Assembly: GCA_948099385.1 (NCBI GenBank)
Contig: CANUEZ040000113.1
Coordinates: 6,088,501 to 6,152,500 of the forward strand
Length of the DNA: 64,000 nucleotides
Direction of reading: 5' to 3'
Origin: Fasciola hepatica
Taxonomy: Eukaryota; Platyhelminthes; Trematoda; Plagiorchiida; Fasciolidae
The notes under the pieces were generated by a model that was given only the letters and a program-made list of their open reading frames with translations, made no database searches and was not told where the DNA came from. The translations under genes and the position numbers were made by a program. How positions within the stretch are numbered: the first letter of the stretch is position 1; each line of letters opens with the position of its first letter. Positions 22,416-35,051 of the stretch are shown here, one piece after another.

Positions 22416-24429
22416 TTTAACCCTTTGCACTAGAAAATCATTACCATATATGTTGGGGAAGTGGTATGTACGTCACTATGCATAGTGAGGAATTCATGGG
22501 GATGAAAGAGTATTTTTTTCCACACTGCCGATTAGAAGTTCCTCTAGAAAGACAGATTTGTTGCCGTATTTTGATTGAGGTTATGCCTGCCATGAAAAGT
22601 TTTCCATATTATTGCTGTGAACATATCCATTCACTTGCTTTATGATCTTACGTTAGCGAAACCGTAGCAAACTTTTAGAGTCCCCTTACGATAAAGGCCG
22701 CATAAACGCCCTGACTTGAATATAGAGTAGAGTTTTTAAAGTGCCGGCGAGATGGATTGGGGCAGTTTTTAAAAATGATATTGACACTTGTATCGGGTTT
22801 TTTTTCTGTCTTCCACATACAATATCATACTATCTGCATCATGAAATATGCTTTGTTTTTCTAAATACAGAGATGACAGCAAAAGCACCATACAACGATG
22901 GGTTCACAGATGAGTCAGTTTCGGGCAACCAGAGCTCCTAGCTTAGTTCGGACATCTGGCAAACAATTTCTCCGGCTGAACATGCTGAGTGTTTTAAACG
23001 ATCTAACTAGGTATTTTCCTTCTTTGCTATCGTTTGCGCCCTCATAATGGCGATCAGCACTGCTGATTGGTGAACGACTTTAAATCGTGCACGGTTACTT
23101 TCCGCTTGCATAAACAACATATGGCCCATTCTGTTCATGTTCTGTTTCTCCAATGATTCTGTTTCAGGTTGGATGAAGTTTACGTTCGAGATTGATCAGA
23201 CTTGAGATATTAAAGATAATGCTAGACGTCTGACAATATTCGACAAAGCCCGTTAATCAACCTGTTGAATTGGACCACATATACATTATACTGAGACTCA
23301 AAGAGGTCAATTAAATTGGAAAGCCGTGAGTACACCTAACAGTGGAACAAAGAAGACACATCTATAAAACTCAATCGCTGAAGAATCATGAGGCGATATA
23401 GTCAGAACCTCACTTTTCTAAACTCGGAAATAGCCACGGAAGATGGAACAATCCAGCTTACATAATAAGTGTAGTATGCTCGGTCAATGATCTATCACAA
23501 GGCTTGCATGAGTTAGATCCACGGTCATGAAAACAGAAAGTGTCATGAGCCGTAGCTCAGTCAGTGCATCATCAGAGACCACCACTTATATTATTCAAAC
23601 GCCATCCTCGTGGCCTACAGACAGAACATTACACTGTCCCTCCAACAAAAGAGCACCGTCCACAGTATAGTGTAACTCTATATGCTTATATATATATATA
23701 TTGTATGTATATACATATATATAAATGAAGTGAAGCACCAGATCTCACTTCTATAGGTCAGGCGTGGTCTCGATTCAGGTGTTCTTTTCACTAAACTTGG
23801 TCGGCCATTGCATGATTTTTAACTCACCAACATTTTGTTCTTCTAAAAGACTACTTCACCACATAGCCGGTGATTCGGTAACTCAAAAAGCCTTGTATTT
23901 GAGATAACCACAATGGGGAGGTATGGAAACATAAAAAACGTCTTATTTATCAGGTGGCGTTCTCGATCTTTTATAAATCAGAAATCTGAAGTCACAGATG
24001 AAAATTTATGTCTAGAGTAAACGTTGTGCCGGTTGTTCGCGTCACAAAAATATCCCATGAACATTCCCTAGGTGAAAAAATGTAAAATGCCCATCTTTCA
24101 CACGTAAAATGGAGTTTGCTTAACGAAGCTAGTGGCCCTCTTCCTAAAATCTCTCGTCTTGAAATCGGCACTCTTCAGCTTGGTCCTCGATCTAATATTT
24201 CATGCGGACTGCTCGTTAGTCACGTGATTCGAACGCCTCGAGTCACATTGAATATACAAGGGTGGTAAATCAAAGCAACGGACCGGTCTACGGAAATTAT
24301 TGCCTCAGTGGAGGTGGAAAAATTCCCAGGCTGAAAGTCATGATGTCCCGGGCTCGAATGTCACCCAAGGTCAGTTATACTCCTTCATAGACAAGCTCCC
24401 ATTGACCACTACTTAGTGCAATTTATGAG
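22416..24429. other. Unassigned sequence
   Basis: No gene is supported. An imperfect TA/TATG microsatellite lies at about 23,686-23,724. The far right end may hold the decayed 3' part of the RTE element, but I cannot follow its reading frame here. Confidence 0.4.
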
Positions 24430-26545
24430 CGGCACCTGGAAGACGCAAAGTGCATTCTATATCTAGATACTTCAATGGCCAAGTGGTCTTGAGTGCTTTG
24501 AATTACTTGTGCATCATCACTCAACAAAACGATATCGTCATCATAATTCCAGTGGGAATCTCTGTTCCCTGGGAGGAGTTCAATCCCAGTGCTTGCGAGC
24601 TCAGAGTATCTCCTATAAAAAAATTTGGATGGAAATGGCGACGTTGTCGTCTCCCACTAGAGACGATAAAAGGGAACGAGAGCTGGCCTTAGGTCATTAC
24701 CCTACCTGAGAAGTGACGATACAACTCTTTGAAGACTGATACGTACTTATCAGGTATTTCATTCATCAACAAGCAGTTCCATAGTGCAGTCCTATCGATG
24801 GAGCCAAAGGCTGCACGAACGTCCAGGAATACGATGGTTGTTGATTTGTGGAAAGTATGACGCTGCTCTAACAGTTCGCGCTGGATGAACATTTGATCGA
24901 TACATCCATGGCGAGCACAAAACACAGTGTGACCCTTGCTAGTCTACTCTTCGCGCGTTTGGTACCACCTGCGAAGTATGACAGACGCAAGCAGCTTCAA
25001 CTCTATGGGGAGAAGGCTTACGTCCCCTATGGTTAGATCAGTCAATGCGCGAGCCCTTCTTAAAGATGAGGACAGCAGTCGATTCCCCCCAAAAGAACTG
25101 AACCTGCTCAGAATTCCAAATTTTTGAGAACAAAACATGAAGTCCTCTAATGAGCCGCACCCCCCCCCCCTATCTTTAAAAAGGGCTAGAGGAAGGCCAT
25201 TGGAGCCCGGCCCTTTATGAATTCTTAAGGCCCGGATCTCCTTCCGGATCTCCATCTCGTCAGGTTGATTCGTCAAAAATCACCACTGGATGTGTGCCGG
25301 AAAAGCCATAAGAGAGGATGGTACCGAGGGCCGGCTAAAATGTGTCTAAAAATGCTCCGCACAGCATTCGAGATACCGCTTATGATTGTGAAGTGGCAGG
25401 TCGCCACCTTCATGGGTTGTTTCACTCACTCCTATTGGCGTCCTACAGGTGACTCGAATGATACAGAACAGCTTGTGAGAGTTTCTCATGCAAGCAGAAT
25501 GTTCCTTTTCTGATGCGAGTTACGACCACCAGATTTCGCGGTCCCTAGGAAGACTCGCTTCAAGCTCACTTCTTGTTACGAGTTGTGTTTCGTCATACTG
25601 GGTTCCGGATGAGATCAACTGACGTGCGTCGAGAAGGCGCAGAGATTCGGCAGAAACCCAGGGTCTTGCTGCACGACGAGACCGGCCGCAACCTACTAGG
25701 CCAGCAGAATGCAAAGCATTCTTGATAAGCGACCAGTGCTGGTTTATATAATCAGGTGAAGCTACAGCTAGCTTTTCAGCTGGCGCTTTTCGGAAGACGG
25801 AATGGTGAAGTAGGTCGGAATGCTTATCGAAATCTAACAGTCGTTGTGGCAAACTTTTGGAACACCCACGGAAACACATGGACAGCTTAGTGCAATGCCG
25901 TAATTAGTCGGAATCAAGAGGGATGCTCCACTTTTGGTGACAGTCTTGCATGCAACCGCTTCATTTGCGGCTTATAGAAATGTGGTCGATCTTGTTCTAA
26001 TATTGACTTGAAGAAGGCGAGCATCACGTGGCGTACCAGCGATTAGAACGTCTGAAGTTCGTACTGGTGAGGAACAGACGATGGTTTGAACACAGGGCCA
26101 AAAGTTTTTCTCCTTTTTCCAAAGGACAGGAACTGAGGCCAAAAGAGTCTCTTAGATGCACCTCGTTCAACGACAATCGACCCACTCTAGCATTCAGATC
26201 TGCTGGCGAAACCACGATATCAGCCTGGCTTGTTTTGGGTAAGAAGCCGTGGAGCTTTTGGTAGAAAGTATCTTAGATTGCATCTGGGCTGCAATCAGTG
26301 GGCGCATACTCCGAAACATAAATTTCGGGAACTACAGCCTGGGGGTCCCCAGAACGGCGTAAGTGAAACTTTACGAAAGAATTAGATGGGGACATCAATC
26401 AAATGATGGAAATGGAGTCTTGTATGCGAGTCTCCTGAGTGCAACACACATCGATGATAAGGGATCGCAGCTTACGAGCTAAACACGCCTATTGTCCTAT
26501 ATACATCAAGGTTCGCACAATGAGCGTGACTAATTTGAATGGGCA
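24430..26545 (-). pseudogene. RTE-like non-LTR element: endonuclease plus RT
   Basis: Read from 26,545 leftward. The AP-type endonuclease begins with VRTLMYIGQ, CLARKLRSLIIDVCC and QETRIQDS, then EYAPTDCSPDAI, FYQKLHGFLP and the Asp-Asn-box relic PADLNARVGRLS with CSNHRLFLTSTNFR (26,024-26,215). The linker follows (25,520-25,879; WVSAESLRLLDARQ, then LPRDREIWW). RT has EIRKEIRALRIHKGPGSNGL, SLLPIELKLLASVILRR, HGCIDQMFIQRELLEQRH, motif A VFLDVRAAFGSIDR, and motif C as NYDDDIVLL (normally YADD). Domain order and motifs fit the RTE clade known from flatworms. Several frameshifts and substitutions (GDFN to PADLN) make it inactive. The 3' end is lost near 24,430. Confidence 0.85.
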
Positions 26546-26839
26546 TCGGGGACGAAGAAGGCCACCAGCTCGTAGTAGCGGGTTCGATGAGACTTGGTAG
26601 CTAGTCGGAGAAGATCAACAGAAAAAATAGCCATGATTCCCACCAGCGGGGCTACAGTGGGCACGGTCGACTGAAGAACCCGTGGGGAGTGAAAGTGGAA
26701 AAGAAAATGAGAAAAGAGTGGAGATGGGAGAACAAGTTGTATGCAGCGTAGGCGATTTTCCTTTTGTGCGTACGGAAGAGCAGTCAATCATGGTGGTAGA
26801 ACCTGTCATGATTGTTCGCTTTGCCGGCTGTTGTAATGC

Positions 26840-27290
26840 TTGGTAGCCCAATCAAGAGTAGGCATTTGTGTTCGAGGACGCAGCTTTAGATTTTCCGCAG
26901 CCAAGCACGACCTACAGGGCAGGAACTTTGGTCCAGATGAGCCGGTAGCCAATGGTATGGTTCATTCTCCTTTTCTGGAAACTCCTGGGAGTCGGTGACT
27001 AAATTCTCGGTTCATTTGCACTTCGGATGAGGCCAAACATCATGGGTGTCCAGAAGAACCCATGGCCACAAATGCTGGTGAGCATGGTGTTTTACGCCTT
27101 ATATGCTACCCGTGGTTGGTTTGGAATCAGGGTTTAGCCATCTCCCAATGACTGACTATTAGTCGGTCAGTCCAATGGAGGGCGAAGGGCATTTGCTTTC
27201 TTCCCCTGACTTTAGTGAGAACACCTTCCCACTACAAAGCAGTTGGCGGGACTTCCTCAGCAGGGGCTGAGACAGACGTACCGGAATTTG
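26840..27290 (-). repeat. Repeat upstream of the RTE, shared with the Gypsy interior
   Basis: The reverse complement matches 13,265-13,710 in landmark order. It sits between the tRNA-like repeat (27,320-27,612) and the RTE endonuclease start. It may therefore belong to a 5' untranslated region of the RTE element, or be an independent SINE body that neighbours both by chance. Confidence 0.7.
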
Positions 27291-27319
27291 AGAGCAATAC
27301 TATTGGCATTCAGGGACAG

Positions 27320-27612
27320 TAGCCATCATCAGTGGTGCATAACCTCTGCCACACCCGGGGTTTGAACCCGGGCCCTTTCACCTCCAAGGAGTGTGTGTTA
27401 TCACTGCGCCACCCAGCTCCCACGCGGCTGACCCGAATCGCCGAGGTAAGCTTGTTCAGATTTTGACCTATCGGACTGCTAGAGATGCTCGACAGCTTCG
27501 AATGGAGACAAGGTACCAGCCCCGTTAACTCGAAGCGAATGGCTCCCACCAAGTCAGGTCTTCCTCACAGGATGGAGTGCACATCCTCCCATTTTAAACC
27601 TGCATGGCATTT
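27320..27612 (-). repeat. tRNA-like repeat core, copy 2 (best preserved)
   Basis: On the minus strand from about 27,422: a box-A-like GTGGCGCAGTGATAACAC, then a B-box-like GGGTTCAAACCCC within a perfect five-pair T-arm (CCGGG, seven-base loop, CCCGG; about 27,345-27,365). The rest aligns with 6,655-6,940. It is tRNA-derived and SINE-like; a functional tRNA is unlikely because the acceptor and anticodon stems do not fold cleanly. Confidence 0.72.
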
Positions 27613-27805
27613 TTTTCGGTATATATATCAGGCAATTACTTGCGAGTATTGTATGGGATTGGTGAATGTTTGTTTAGCTGACGGTCCTTTGGACTCAAAC
27701 AAGAGCAGAACTCGAGTCTGGTGCTTCTGAGTGCAGGTTGGTCGGATGACCTGATGTTTGTGCGTGAAAGGTGGAGTCCGAAGGACAGTCAGCTAAACAA
27801 ATGAC
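27605..27805 (+). repeat. Inverted-end repeat L+R without an internal core
   Basis: L (27,605-27,697) joins R (27,698-27,805) directly. The ends TGTTTAGCTGACGGTCCT (27,670) and AGGACAGTCAGCTAAACA (to 27,799) are inverted copies with one difference, delimiting about 130 bp. At 6.5-7.05 kb the same two blocks are separated by the tRNA-like core. This looks like a small foldback or MITE-like element. Confidence 0.65.
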
Positions 27806-28199
27806 TTGTCTGACGGCAAAATGTCATAGCTTTCAAATTTGAAAAGATATCCTTGAGAAAAGTTACTCACGGTAACCAAAGCGTTGGCGTAATACATCTA
27901 CTAACAATGCTGTACCATTAACATTACAATCTCCACGATATCCTGGGAAGTTTCTTTAAACCGTTTGAGTGGTGAAATGAAGAGCTTGAATTTTTGCCCA
28001 TGGTGATCCTAGAATATTTGACGAAACCTGGTATGTTGGTAATTTATGAGCCAGATTGATGGGTTGACCGAAAAAGAGCGCATGCGTATATTATTATATT
28101 TGGGGTTAAACATGCTGGAACAGAAAATCCATAAATATATAACAGATAATTGGAAAAATTAGAGAAATTTTGGGTTTGAGAAGTGGCTTCAAGGACAGC

Positions 28200-29040
28200 C
28201 ACATGATCGATGTATTTGAACGAATGTATTGGATAACCAGTTTATATACCAATAATTAAGATGAAAAAATAGGAGTATGGCTTCATGAAGCTCTGGTGAA
28301 TTATCCACCAACGGTTTGGTTTTTCTGCTATTCAGTGGCGTGCACTGAATTCTGTTGGTAAAACGTTCAATGTACCTGATGAGTTCACTTAAAATCAGAT
28401 TAGATGCGTGTACCAGTCCTCCGGATGACAGTTTCATGGTTGATGTCGCTGTTCATCATGTAATTCTAAAAATAGACTCCTCATCCATGCAAACTCGTCA
28501 CAATTCACACGAGATAACAGCTACAATTAGATCAATATATTTATGACACTGGGCTCTTCTCAGGCTAAAGCCTTCTATCATGAGTGCTAGATAATTTGAT
28601 TGTGATTAGGACTTACGATCAGCTGAAAACATTACCTCTATACATTTGTTGACATTAAGTGCTAATTGACGGCTTTGGACCTTTCCGTCCTCGTGGCGAT
28701 AAATTGTTGGTAGAATGACACTAACACTGTCTTCGGGTTCAGAACCGGCGACAACATCGTCGACTTATTTGAAAATAAAAGATAACACAGAAAAACGAAA
28801 ACTATGTATGTAGCAAGCAAATCAAAAAGGCAGTAAAATTTAATCTCGCGTCACACCGGTGTTAACAAGGGATGTAGATGACCTGTGACCAATAGGACAT
28901 GCGAATTCAGACAATTCGTGAAAGCCTCGTGGATATTCCATTTTGATCTGGAAGCAGCAGTGAACGTTATCTATTGAAGAATTAAAGGCATTCTTATAGT
29001 CCAGGAAACATTTTCGGGCAGCTCAGATTTAAGTGCAATG
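28200..29040 (-). pseudogene. Non-LTR RT relic (RTE/CR1-like)
   Basis: One minus-strand frame, with only three stops over about 400 bp, gives motif A CFLDYKNAFNSSIDNVHC (about 29,015-28,960), motif-B-like VNTGVTRD (about 28,860), and motif C VDDVVAGSEPED (about 28,760). It continues LPTIYRHEDGKVQSRQLAL and NVNKCIEVMFS, the usual run after motif C. A further minus frame (28,189-28,437) contains VDNSPELHEAILLFF, resembling the C-terminal part of the same RT class. The order A-B-C in one frame supports a genuine RT. Stops make it inactive, and the clade is uncertain. Confidence 0.62.
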
Positions 29041-31271
29041 GGGAATTTCTTCCTTCTACTGAAGACGGAAGGATAGGCTGCTACTACTTGGAATAGGAAA
29101 GTCGAATTGAACAGTTTGCTATACGTACGCAAAATAAACACCGTTCAATTTACCCGTGGAGGCGGATCGGCTTCAAACTAATATAGACACTTCTTATAAC
29201 TGCTCACGAAACACGCGTTGCTGATAGAAAACGCAACACAGGTGTTCAATGCTTAAATTTTGTACAAAATGGTAATGATATTAATCGTAAAGTGCTTCTG
29301 TCCTGTGGCAATGTTGAATTAAGAAATGCTTGGACAATATCTCTGTCTCCCTCCGTGTGTGTGCGTGATCATCACTTGCTTTTTAATTATTAATCGATTC
29401 TGGTGGGACACACGAGCCAAACGTATCTTCGACCTTATTCACCTAGATCCTGTATCAGTTTCAGGATACAACTTCAGTCTGATGCAGCCGGGCGGTGAAG
29501 ATGATAAATAGATACGTATTGATTATATTCCCTTTTTTGAAAAATCCATGTAGTGGTTTGCCAAATATTCGAATGTACTCCTAATGGTGCATGATATAAT
29601 GCGTCGTTCAAGGTTTCCATTGGTAATTTCCATTGGATATTCAGTACGAACATAACCTTGATAATTCCCAACAGGCCAGAACAAGCTACTGGATAAGGTT
29701 TTCAGTAATGGAGTTAAATTTGATACAGCATGGATACATCTCTTCCTCAATAGCCTGAACCCGAATTTTTGAGGACCAGTGGTGTGAAGAGTCTTTCCGA
29801 GGCATTTAGCCTTATAATACATCCATTTCGGACTCGAGTTACCTCGAGTATACCAATCAAAACAAGCAAGGATTCTGGTCCCACTTTTCTGATTGATACC
29901 GCAGAAACAAAAACGTTCATCTTTTTCGTTATTTCAAGTGATTTTCGTCATAGATTCCGCGCATGGAATCCAAGACAAGCGAAGGTGTCCCCGATCAAAA
30001 CCGTTAGGTGACAGATAGAGTCCGCTTTCCGAACTTGGACTGACTCGTGATACAACACTATTGACAACAGTAAATGGTTTATGCGATAAGCCATACACAA
30101 CTCATATCATGAGGTGTTCATTCCAAAAATCTACCTCAGAGACACTCAAACAATGGTGAGTCTTTTAGGTACAGAAAGGAGGTGAGAATTCACAACGTAC
30201 CAAGGGATAACAAAAAGGTGTGCGGCTGTGTCCGGCGGGGAACACTCTGGAGGAATGCCGATCCTCAGACGCGCAGAGTCAATCATATGCTCAAGCATGC
30301 GCTCACGCACGCATTCTGTCCACGAAACCAGTTTTTCGGCCCGAGTGGAACCAACGAGTTAAACAAATTAGGATGAATGATTTGAGTCAAACAAAGAGCT
30401 GTGTGCGCGTGTGTATGTGTGTCAGGTTAACCGAGCTGCCAAGAGGTTACGTGAACGCCATGAGAGCGTGCTTCACCGGGCATCAAAACCCAAAAAGTGA
30501 TGAAAATCAACAGGCATAAGCGACCTGATTCTGGGGAAAAGAATCGATGATCATCGTGGTTAGTAGTAATAGTATTAGTATTGGTAGTAACACTAACCAA
30601 ATCAAGAAATATTGGAGCCGTGGTCTAGGAGTAGACGACTTTTAAGCACACGTGCTAAAGATTAGTTGTATCACGACCGCGAACCGCGAGGGTCTGCTTG
30701 GTTTGTAAAGAAAATTGACAGCTCTAGGCTGTCATATCAGATAACTAGGCCAGAATCCAAGAAGCTATCCAGCATTATCTATGACCGGTAGCGGTAAATT
30801 TCAAACAATACCTCACGGGCTTATCAATTCACAGTGAAGAAAGCTGGTGTATGACCAACCTGGAAAAAGTCAATAAATCTAAGCCGTTCAGTTCCCTGGT
30901 CGAATTAAGGCGGATTATGCCTACAATTGGGAATTTTATTGGGCGATGTTACTAATGACGAGTTTCGTAGATGTCTTCTTTTCATAGGTTCCTTATCTTA
31001 TCATTTAGATCCCATGCTCCCCGATTATGACCTTGTAAAATGCAAACTGTCTGTGGTGGAAGCACCATCACGATTACTACCCATTAAGAATCGATATTCT
31101 CGGATGGAAAACGTTCATCTTTTCTTTGAGCTGTCCGGTTTTCTTGCAAATCTGGGTCGACCGATGATCATCTGGGCAGCGAAGGAGTCAAGTGATAAAC
31201 ATATTTCCAGTTCGAAATTTGTTGCCTTGATAGAAAGCATATAATTCCGGTTTTTCCAATAATACTTCCAT
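29041..31271. other. Unassigned sequence
   Basis: Open frames at 29,523-29,822 (minus) and 30,927-31,244 (plus) show no domain I recognise. The first might be the N-terminal part of the RT to its left, but I cannot align it. Short AGT/TAG triplet patches occur near 30,560-30,590. Confidence 0.35.
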
Positions 31272-31455
31272 TCATGAAAAAACTTGTAATACGAAGAAAT
31301 TTCTTTTCGATATATCACTTCAGGCACTGACATATATAGGACTGGGTAAAAGAGGGTATATGTGCAGCTAAAGATAGCAGAGAGTGAGTAAATGGGCAAC
31401 AAATCCGGTAACTCGACAACATGCCTCAACTTGATGAATCTTGTTCGATGGGCGT
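31272..31455 (+). repeat. Third, solo copy of the 34.6/35.6 kb inverted repeat
   Basis: About 180 bp align by eye with the first part of the arm at 34,649 onward (ATGTGCAGCTAAAGATAGCA, then GAGTGAGTAAATG and CTCAACTTGATGAATCTTGT), with clear divergence. It marks the arm as a dispersed repeat and not just a local palindrome. Confidence 0.75.
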
Positions 31456-32552
31456 ATTCTATGATTTGAGACACTACTTCCATTGTCAAAGGGAGCGAGT
31501 ATGTAGCCGAAAATTTGCAACTGGATTACAAAACGAAATGAAAAAATTAAAATTCTGTTATCAACAATAACGTATCTCACTTGGGACAGTTTCCACTCTA
31601 AAGTTCATTCATAAATGTCATCATAAGTTAGACGAAGGAAATTGTATCGAGTTTGTTCCAAAAAAAACTAGTCAAATGCATTCAACTTCGGATCCGTATT
31701 GGACAATGAGTGATTCTTATGCGTGTCGAATCTCTTTCGGATGAGATTGAGCCTCAGCTGATGCGATGTGGCACGTGTCTTTGTTTTTCTATTCTATCCT
31801 TATTCAAATGTACTATTTTGGTGTTACTTTCGCCGAAATGGATCAGTTCCTTCGTGTGTTTGTTTGTCTGCATTCGCTGAAATTTCGAGCCTCAAGGATT
31901 ATCGAGTCTAAATTCTCTCTCACATCGACCGCGTGGGCTTGTGTGCTCCACCCTTAAGATAGGTTAAACTACCCTGGGCATCGTGGACTGGGTGAATTTT
32001 ATTACGATACATAGAAAAGAGCAATAAGACTCACACACTGAGAACAAAATAGACGGTAGTGTCGTTTTAATATTGCGTGGAAGAATCGTCAGGTATGCAC
32101 ACAAACTGTTGTGGGCATTGTTATTTTTTGAATTTCGTTTACGAATGGCTACATATTCAAGGGGTTGCTTCTCTCACATTCACTACAAGGCATGTGAACA
32201 AAGTGATTAACCGACGACTATTTCGAAACTTGAAAATGTGCACTTAATTCCATGGCACTTGGACTGGAAATTTTAATTAGAAATGCTTGAATGCTTTTGA
32301 CACATTGCGAGCCTGTCTCTATGTGGTTTGACTGTTCATAAACTCGTCACCCGGGAGTTTGCATAGCTTCATGAAAAGTTCACACTCGTTGCATTCACGA
32401 CAATCAAATTGATGCTTTCCTCGTAGAAGACGTTCATTTTCATGCTAAAATGCACTTCAAACGAGAATGGTCTGTCCTTGAAAAATCTACTGTTCAGCTG
32501 AAACAACAGGCTGTTCCGAAGCTGAGTAACAATGGAATCAGCCAATAGAAGA
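31456..32552. other. Unassigned sequence
   Basis: I see no gene, tRNA fold or repeat that I can support. Confidence 0.35.
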
Positions 32553-32660
32553 GCTCTAACAAGAGCGAAACTCGAGTCTGGTGCTTCCCAGTGCAGGTTG
32601 GTCAGATGACCTGAGGTTTGTGGGTGAATGGTGGAGTCCAAAGGACAGTCAGTCAGGCAA
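32553..32660 (+). repeat. Solo R block of the inverted-end repeat
   Basis: CTCTAACAAGAGC, then AAACTCGAGTCTGGTGCTTC, and GTGGAGTCCAAAGGACAGTC at the right end match R at 6,946-7,055 and 27,698-27,805. No L block or tRNA-like core accompanies it. Confidence 0.75.
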
Positions 32661-33271
32661 AGAAAAGCAGTAACAATTACTGAGATGTTAGTCGACTTTC
32701 AGAAACAACAGAGAGACAAAATGTTTTTTGAAAACACTCCAACTAGTTACTTTCTACACTGCTGGCGCGAACTACTCGTTAACGGTCTCCTAGAGCCGCT
32801 CCTGTCTTCACCATGGTTGGATGCTATGAGGCACGCCAAATTCACATTAGCTATCCGATCCAAGTCAAGTCATTTGAAGTCAACGAAGGGTTTTATACAC
32901 CCAGAATTAGTGAAACAGACGGTGAGACAGACGAAGTTTGTGTTCGTGTCTGAATGTGGGCTTCTGGCGAGCAATAAGACATTTAGACACGACGACAATT
33001 CAGACGAGAACAGTGTATTATTGTCAACAGGATTCAGTATGCAGTGACAAGGGTGGAACACGGCAGCTTGTCATGGCGGGTGAGAACCCACAACCAGATC
33101 TCCAATACGGTTCGGAAAGGTGGCATTTACGGGGAGAATTGGTGCTTTTTCTTGCTGTATGAGTATCAATGAAGTGTACAACTGCATCAGCTATGCTGAT
33201 GTCAGATCTTAATTATTGGAGATCCAAGGCCAGTCTCGACAACGAGTCTTCAATTTGAACAAATTACAGGC

Positions 33272-33525
33272 AAAGATCGAGTGGTTTGGAGCTTGTGCTT
33301 ACCACCTCGGGGGTCCGAGGTTCGAATCCCCGTCACTGCCTGTCACTTTGGTGGTAGACAGTAATCCACTGTCTTTCGGATCGCTACCGCACCTGAACTA
33401 TTGGGACCTCATGTAGTAGTCCATTCCTCCAATTCTCAGAATCTGACTGCCTTAATAGGGCACTGGGTCGTTGTGGCTATAGGGTAAACCCCATTTATTG
33501 CTCTGATGCCCAAACAAGGAGAAAA
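33272..33525 (+). repeat. tRNA-derived SINE, copy 2 (best boxes)
   Basis: A-box-like GATCGAGTGGTTTGGAGC at 33,276-33,293 and a canonical B box GGTTCGAATCC at about 33,319. The body aligns with the copies at 21.5 and 41.4 kb (CTTTGGTGGTAGACAGTAAT, TATTGGGACCTCATGT). This is the copy closest to an intact polymerase III promoter. Confidence 0.82.
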
Positions 33526-34250
33526 AAGATCAGCTCCCAAGACGAACACTATCCTTCTAGGATGTACCGATTAGAGATCGGGTCTAGGCGGACGAGTTGG
33601 GCCTTTGATTTGCAGTCTCTGGAATCCCATTATTGAATGGTTAGAGAGAATAACTCACAGTCGGGTGCCGCGGTCACTGACGTAGTTGAGTTCAATAATT
33701 TTATTCGCCCGTGCTGCCTTCCTTGATGACCTACTTTACAATTTATTTGCCGAATAAGATTCGGCTATTTAGGTTAAGGTCCAAAGACACCGCGAAAGCA
33801 ACCAAATCAATGACCGTTTCGCACAGAATCAAATGAAAGCAGGCAAAATGCAGGATAGGTTCTCAGAAATGCTTATTGCTATTAAATCACGATTATTCTT
33901 GTCTTATAGGTACTATCGAAATTACAAGGTCAAAGTGGATTTCGGAATCAGTCCGTCACTTTCTTACGAGTTTAAAACCGGGCTTCTAAAGTACAGTAGG
34001 AGAAGGTGCACTGCCTTGTTTGTCCAAAGCAGCATCAAGTCTCGGTCACATTCAAATCTGGACTGTTATGGGGACAACTGTGAACAATTAGCTTCAAGTG
34101 TCCACTGCTTCGCTAAAGTAAACGTTTACGTTAAACAACTGGACATGTACACTGCTATAAGGGATCAGAACTTTTATGGCGGATAAAATGGTGCTTTGAC
34201 TTGAGAAAATATAGTCCTTCCAGAAGAACTCCTCTGACATGTGAAAAGGT

Positions 34251-34293
<43 letters not shown>

Positions 34294-34648
34294 TCAGCGA
34301 AGTCTGTATTGTTCTTTGTATAATTAACTAAACTCCCTGGAAGGCTGTAATCTGGGTTTCTTGCAGCCCATATCAAACAGTGTAGTGAGTTGTGCCATCT
34401 TAAAAACATCAGGAGCAGTTTCTTGGGAAATTTTCCTTAAAAAATCGCGATTATTCGGGTCTTATTCGTTTCTTCATGATTCGAAAGAAACAAACTGGTA
34501 ACCGGGACAATTGGAGTTAGTGCTCGATTGAATCACGTGATTCCGTTTTCAGGGTGTTTAATACGAGCTTCAGGATGCTTGAAAGTCAATGCGAGTCGCT
34601 TCGCTACAAAATTATTCGCCGTATAATACAATATGCCCATAGATTCAT
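33526..34648. other. Unassigned; includes a TA microsatellite
   Basis: The frame at 33,833-34,186 (118 codons) has no recognisable domain. A TA tract lies at 34,252-34,291. Nothing else can be supported. Confidence 0.35.
34252..34291 (+). repeat. (TA)n microsatellite
   Basis: About 20 TA units. Confidence 0.95.
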
Positions 34649-35051
34649 GAAAAATCTTGTAACACGAAGAAATATCTTATCGATTTGTCAATTCAGGCAT
34701 TTACATATACAGTAATGGGTAGAGGAGAATATATGTGCAGCAATAGATAGCACAGAGTGAGTCAGTGAGCCACAATTCTGGCAACTTGACAACATGCTTC
34801 AATTTGATGAATCTTGTCCGTTGTGTGAACGGCACTTAGTGTGAAATGTGTGACCACATGGCGTGGAGAGACAAGAGTGAAAAAAGGGATGCGGGACTGG
34901 GGAGAATTTGTACATGGGAACCATAAGAGAATCACTTGTTACGGGCACGACAACAACAACTATTGCACGAGGTTACACCGCTTGCGCCATTCCGGTTTCA
35001 ATAGTCGAATTACTATGGCTTCTGACGTCATAAGCAACCACCTGAGTAATC
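34649..35051 (+). repeat. 403-bp inverted repeat, left arm
   Basis: Pairs with 35,587-35,989 (coordinate sum 70,638). Both arms encode the same short frame (MKCVTTWRGETRVKKGMRDW and onward), with one or two residue changes, so identity is very high. Homology ends at CACCTGA-GTAATC on the inner side and near AAAATCTTGTAAC on the outer side. Confidence 0.92.

Noticed and set aside
23550..23610. GTAGCTCAGTCAGTGCA followed by ATTCAAACGCC, as a tRNA gene
   Set aside because: Box-like words only; no paired stems and no second copy in the window.
30608..30700. GCCGTGGTCTAGGAGTAGAC as a tRNA start
   Set aside because: No B box at the right distance and no cloverleaf.
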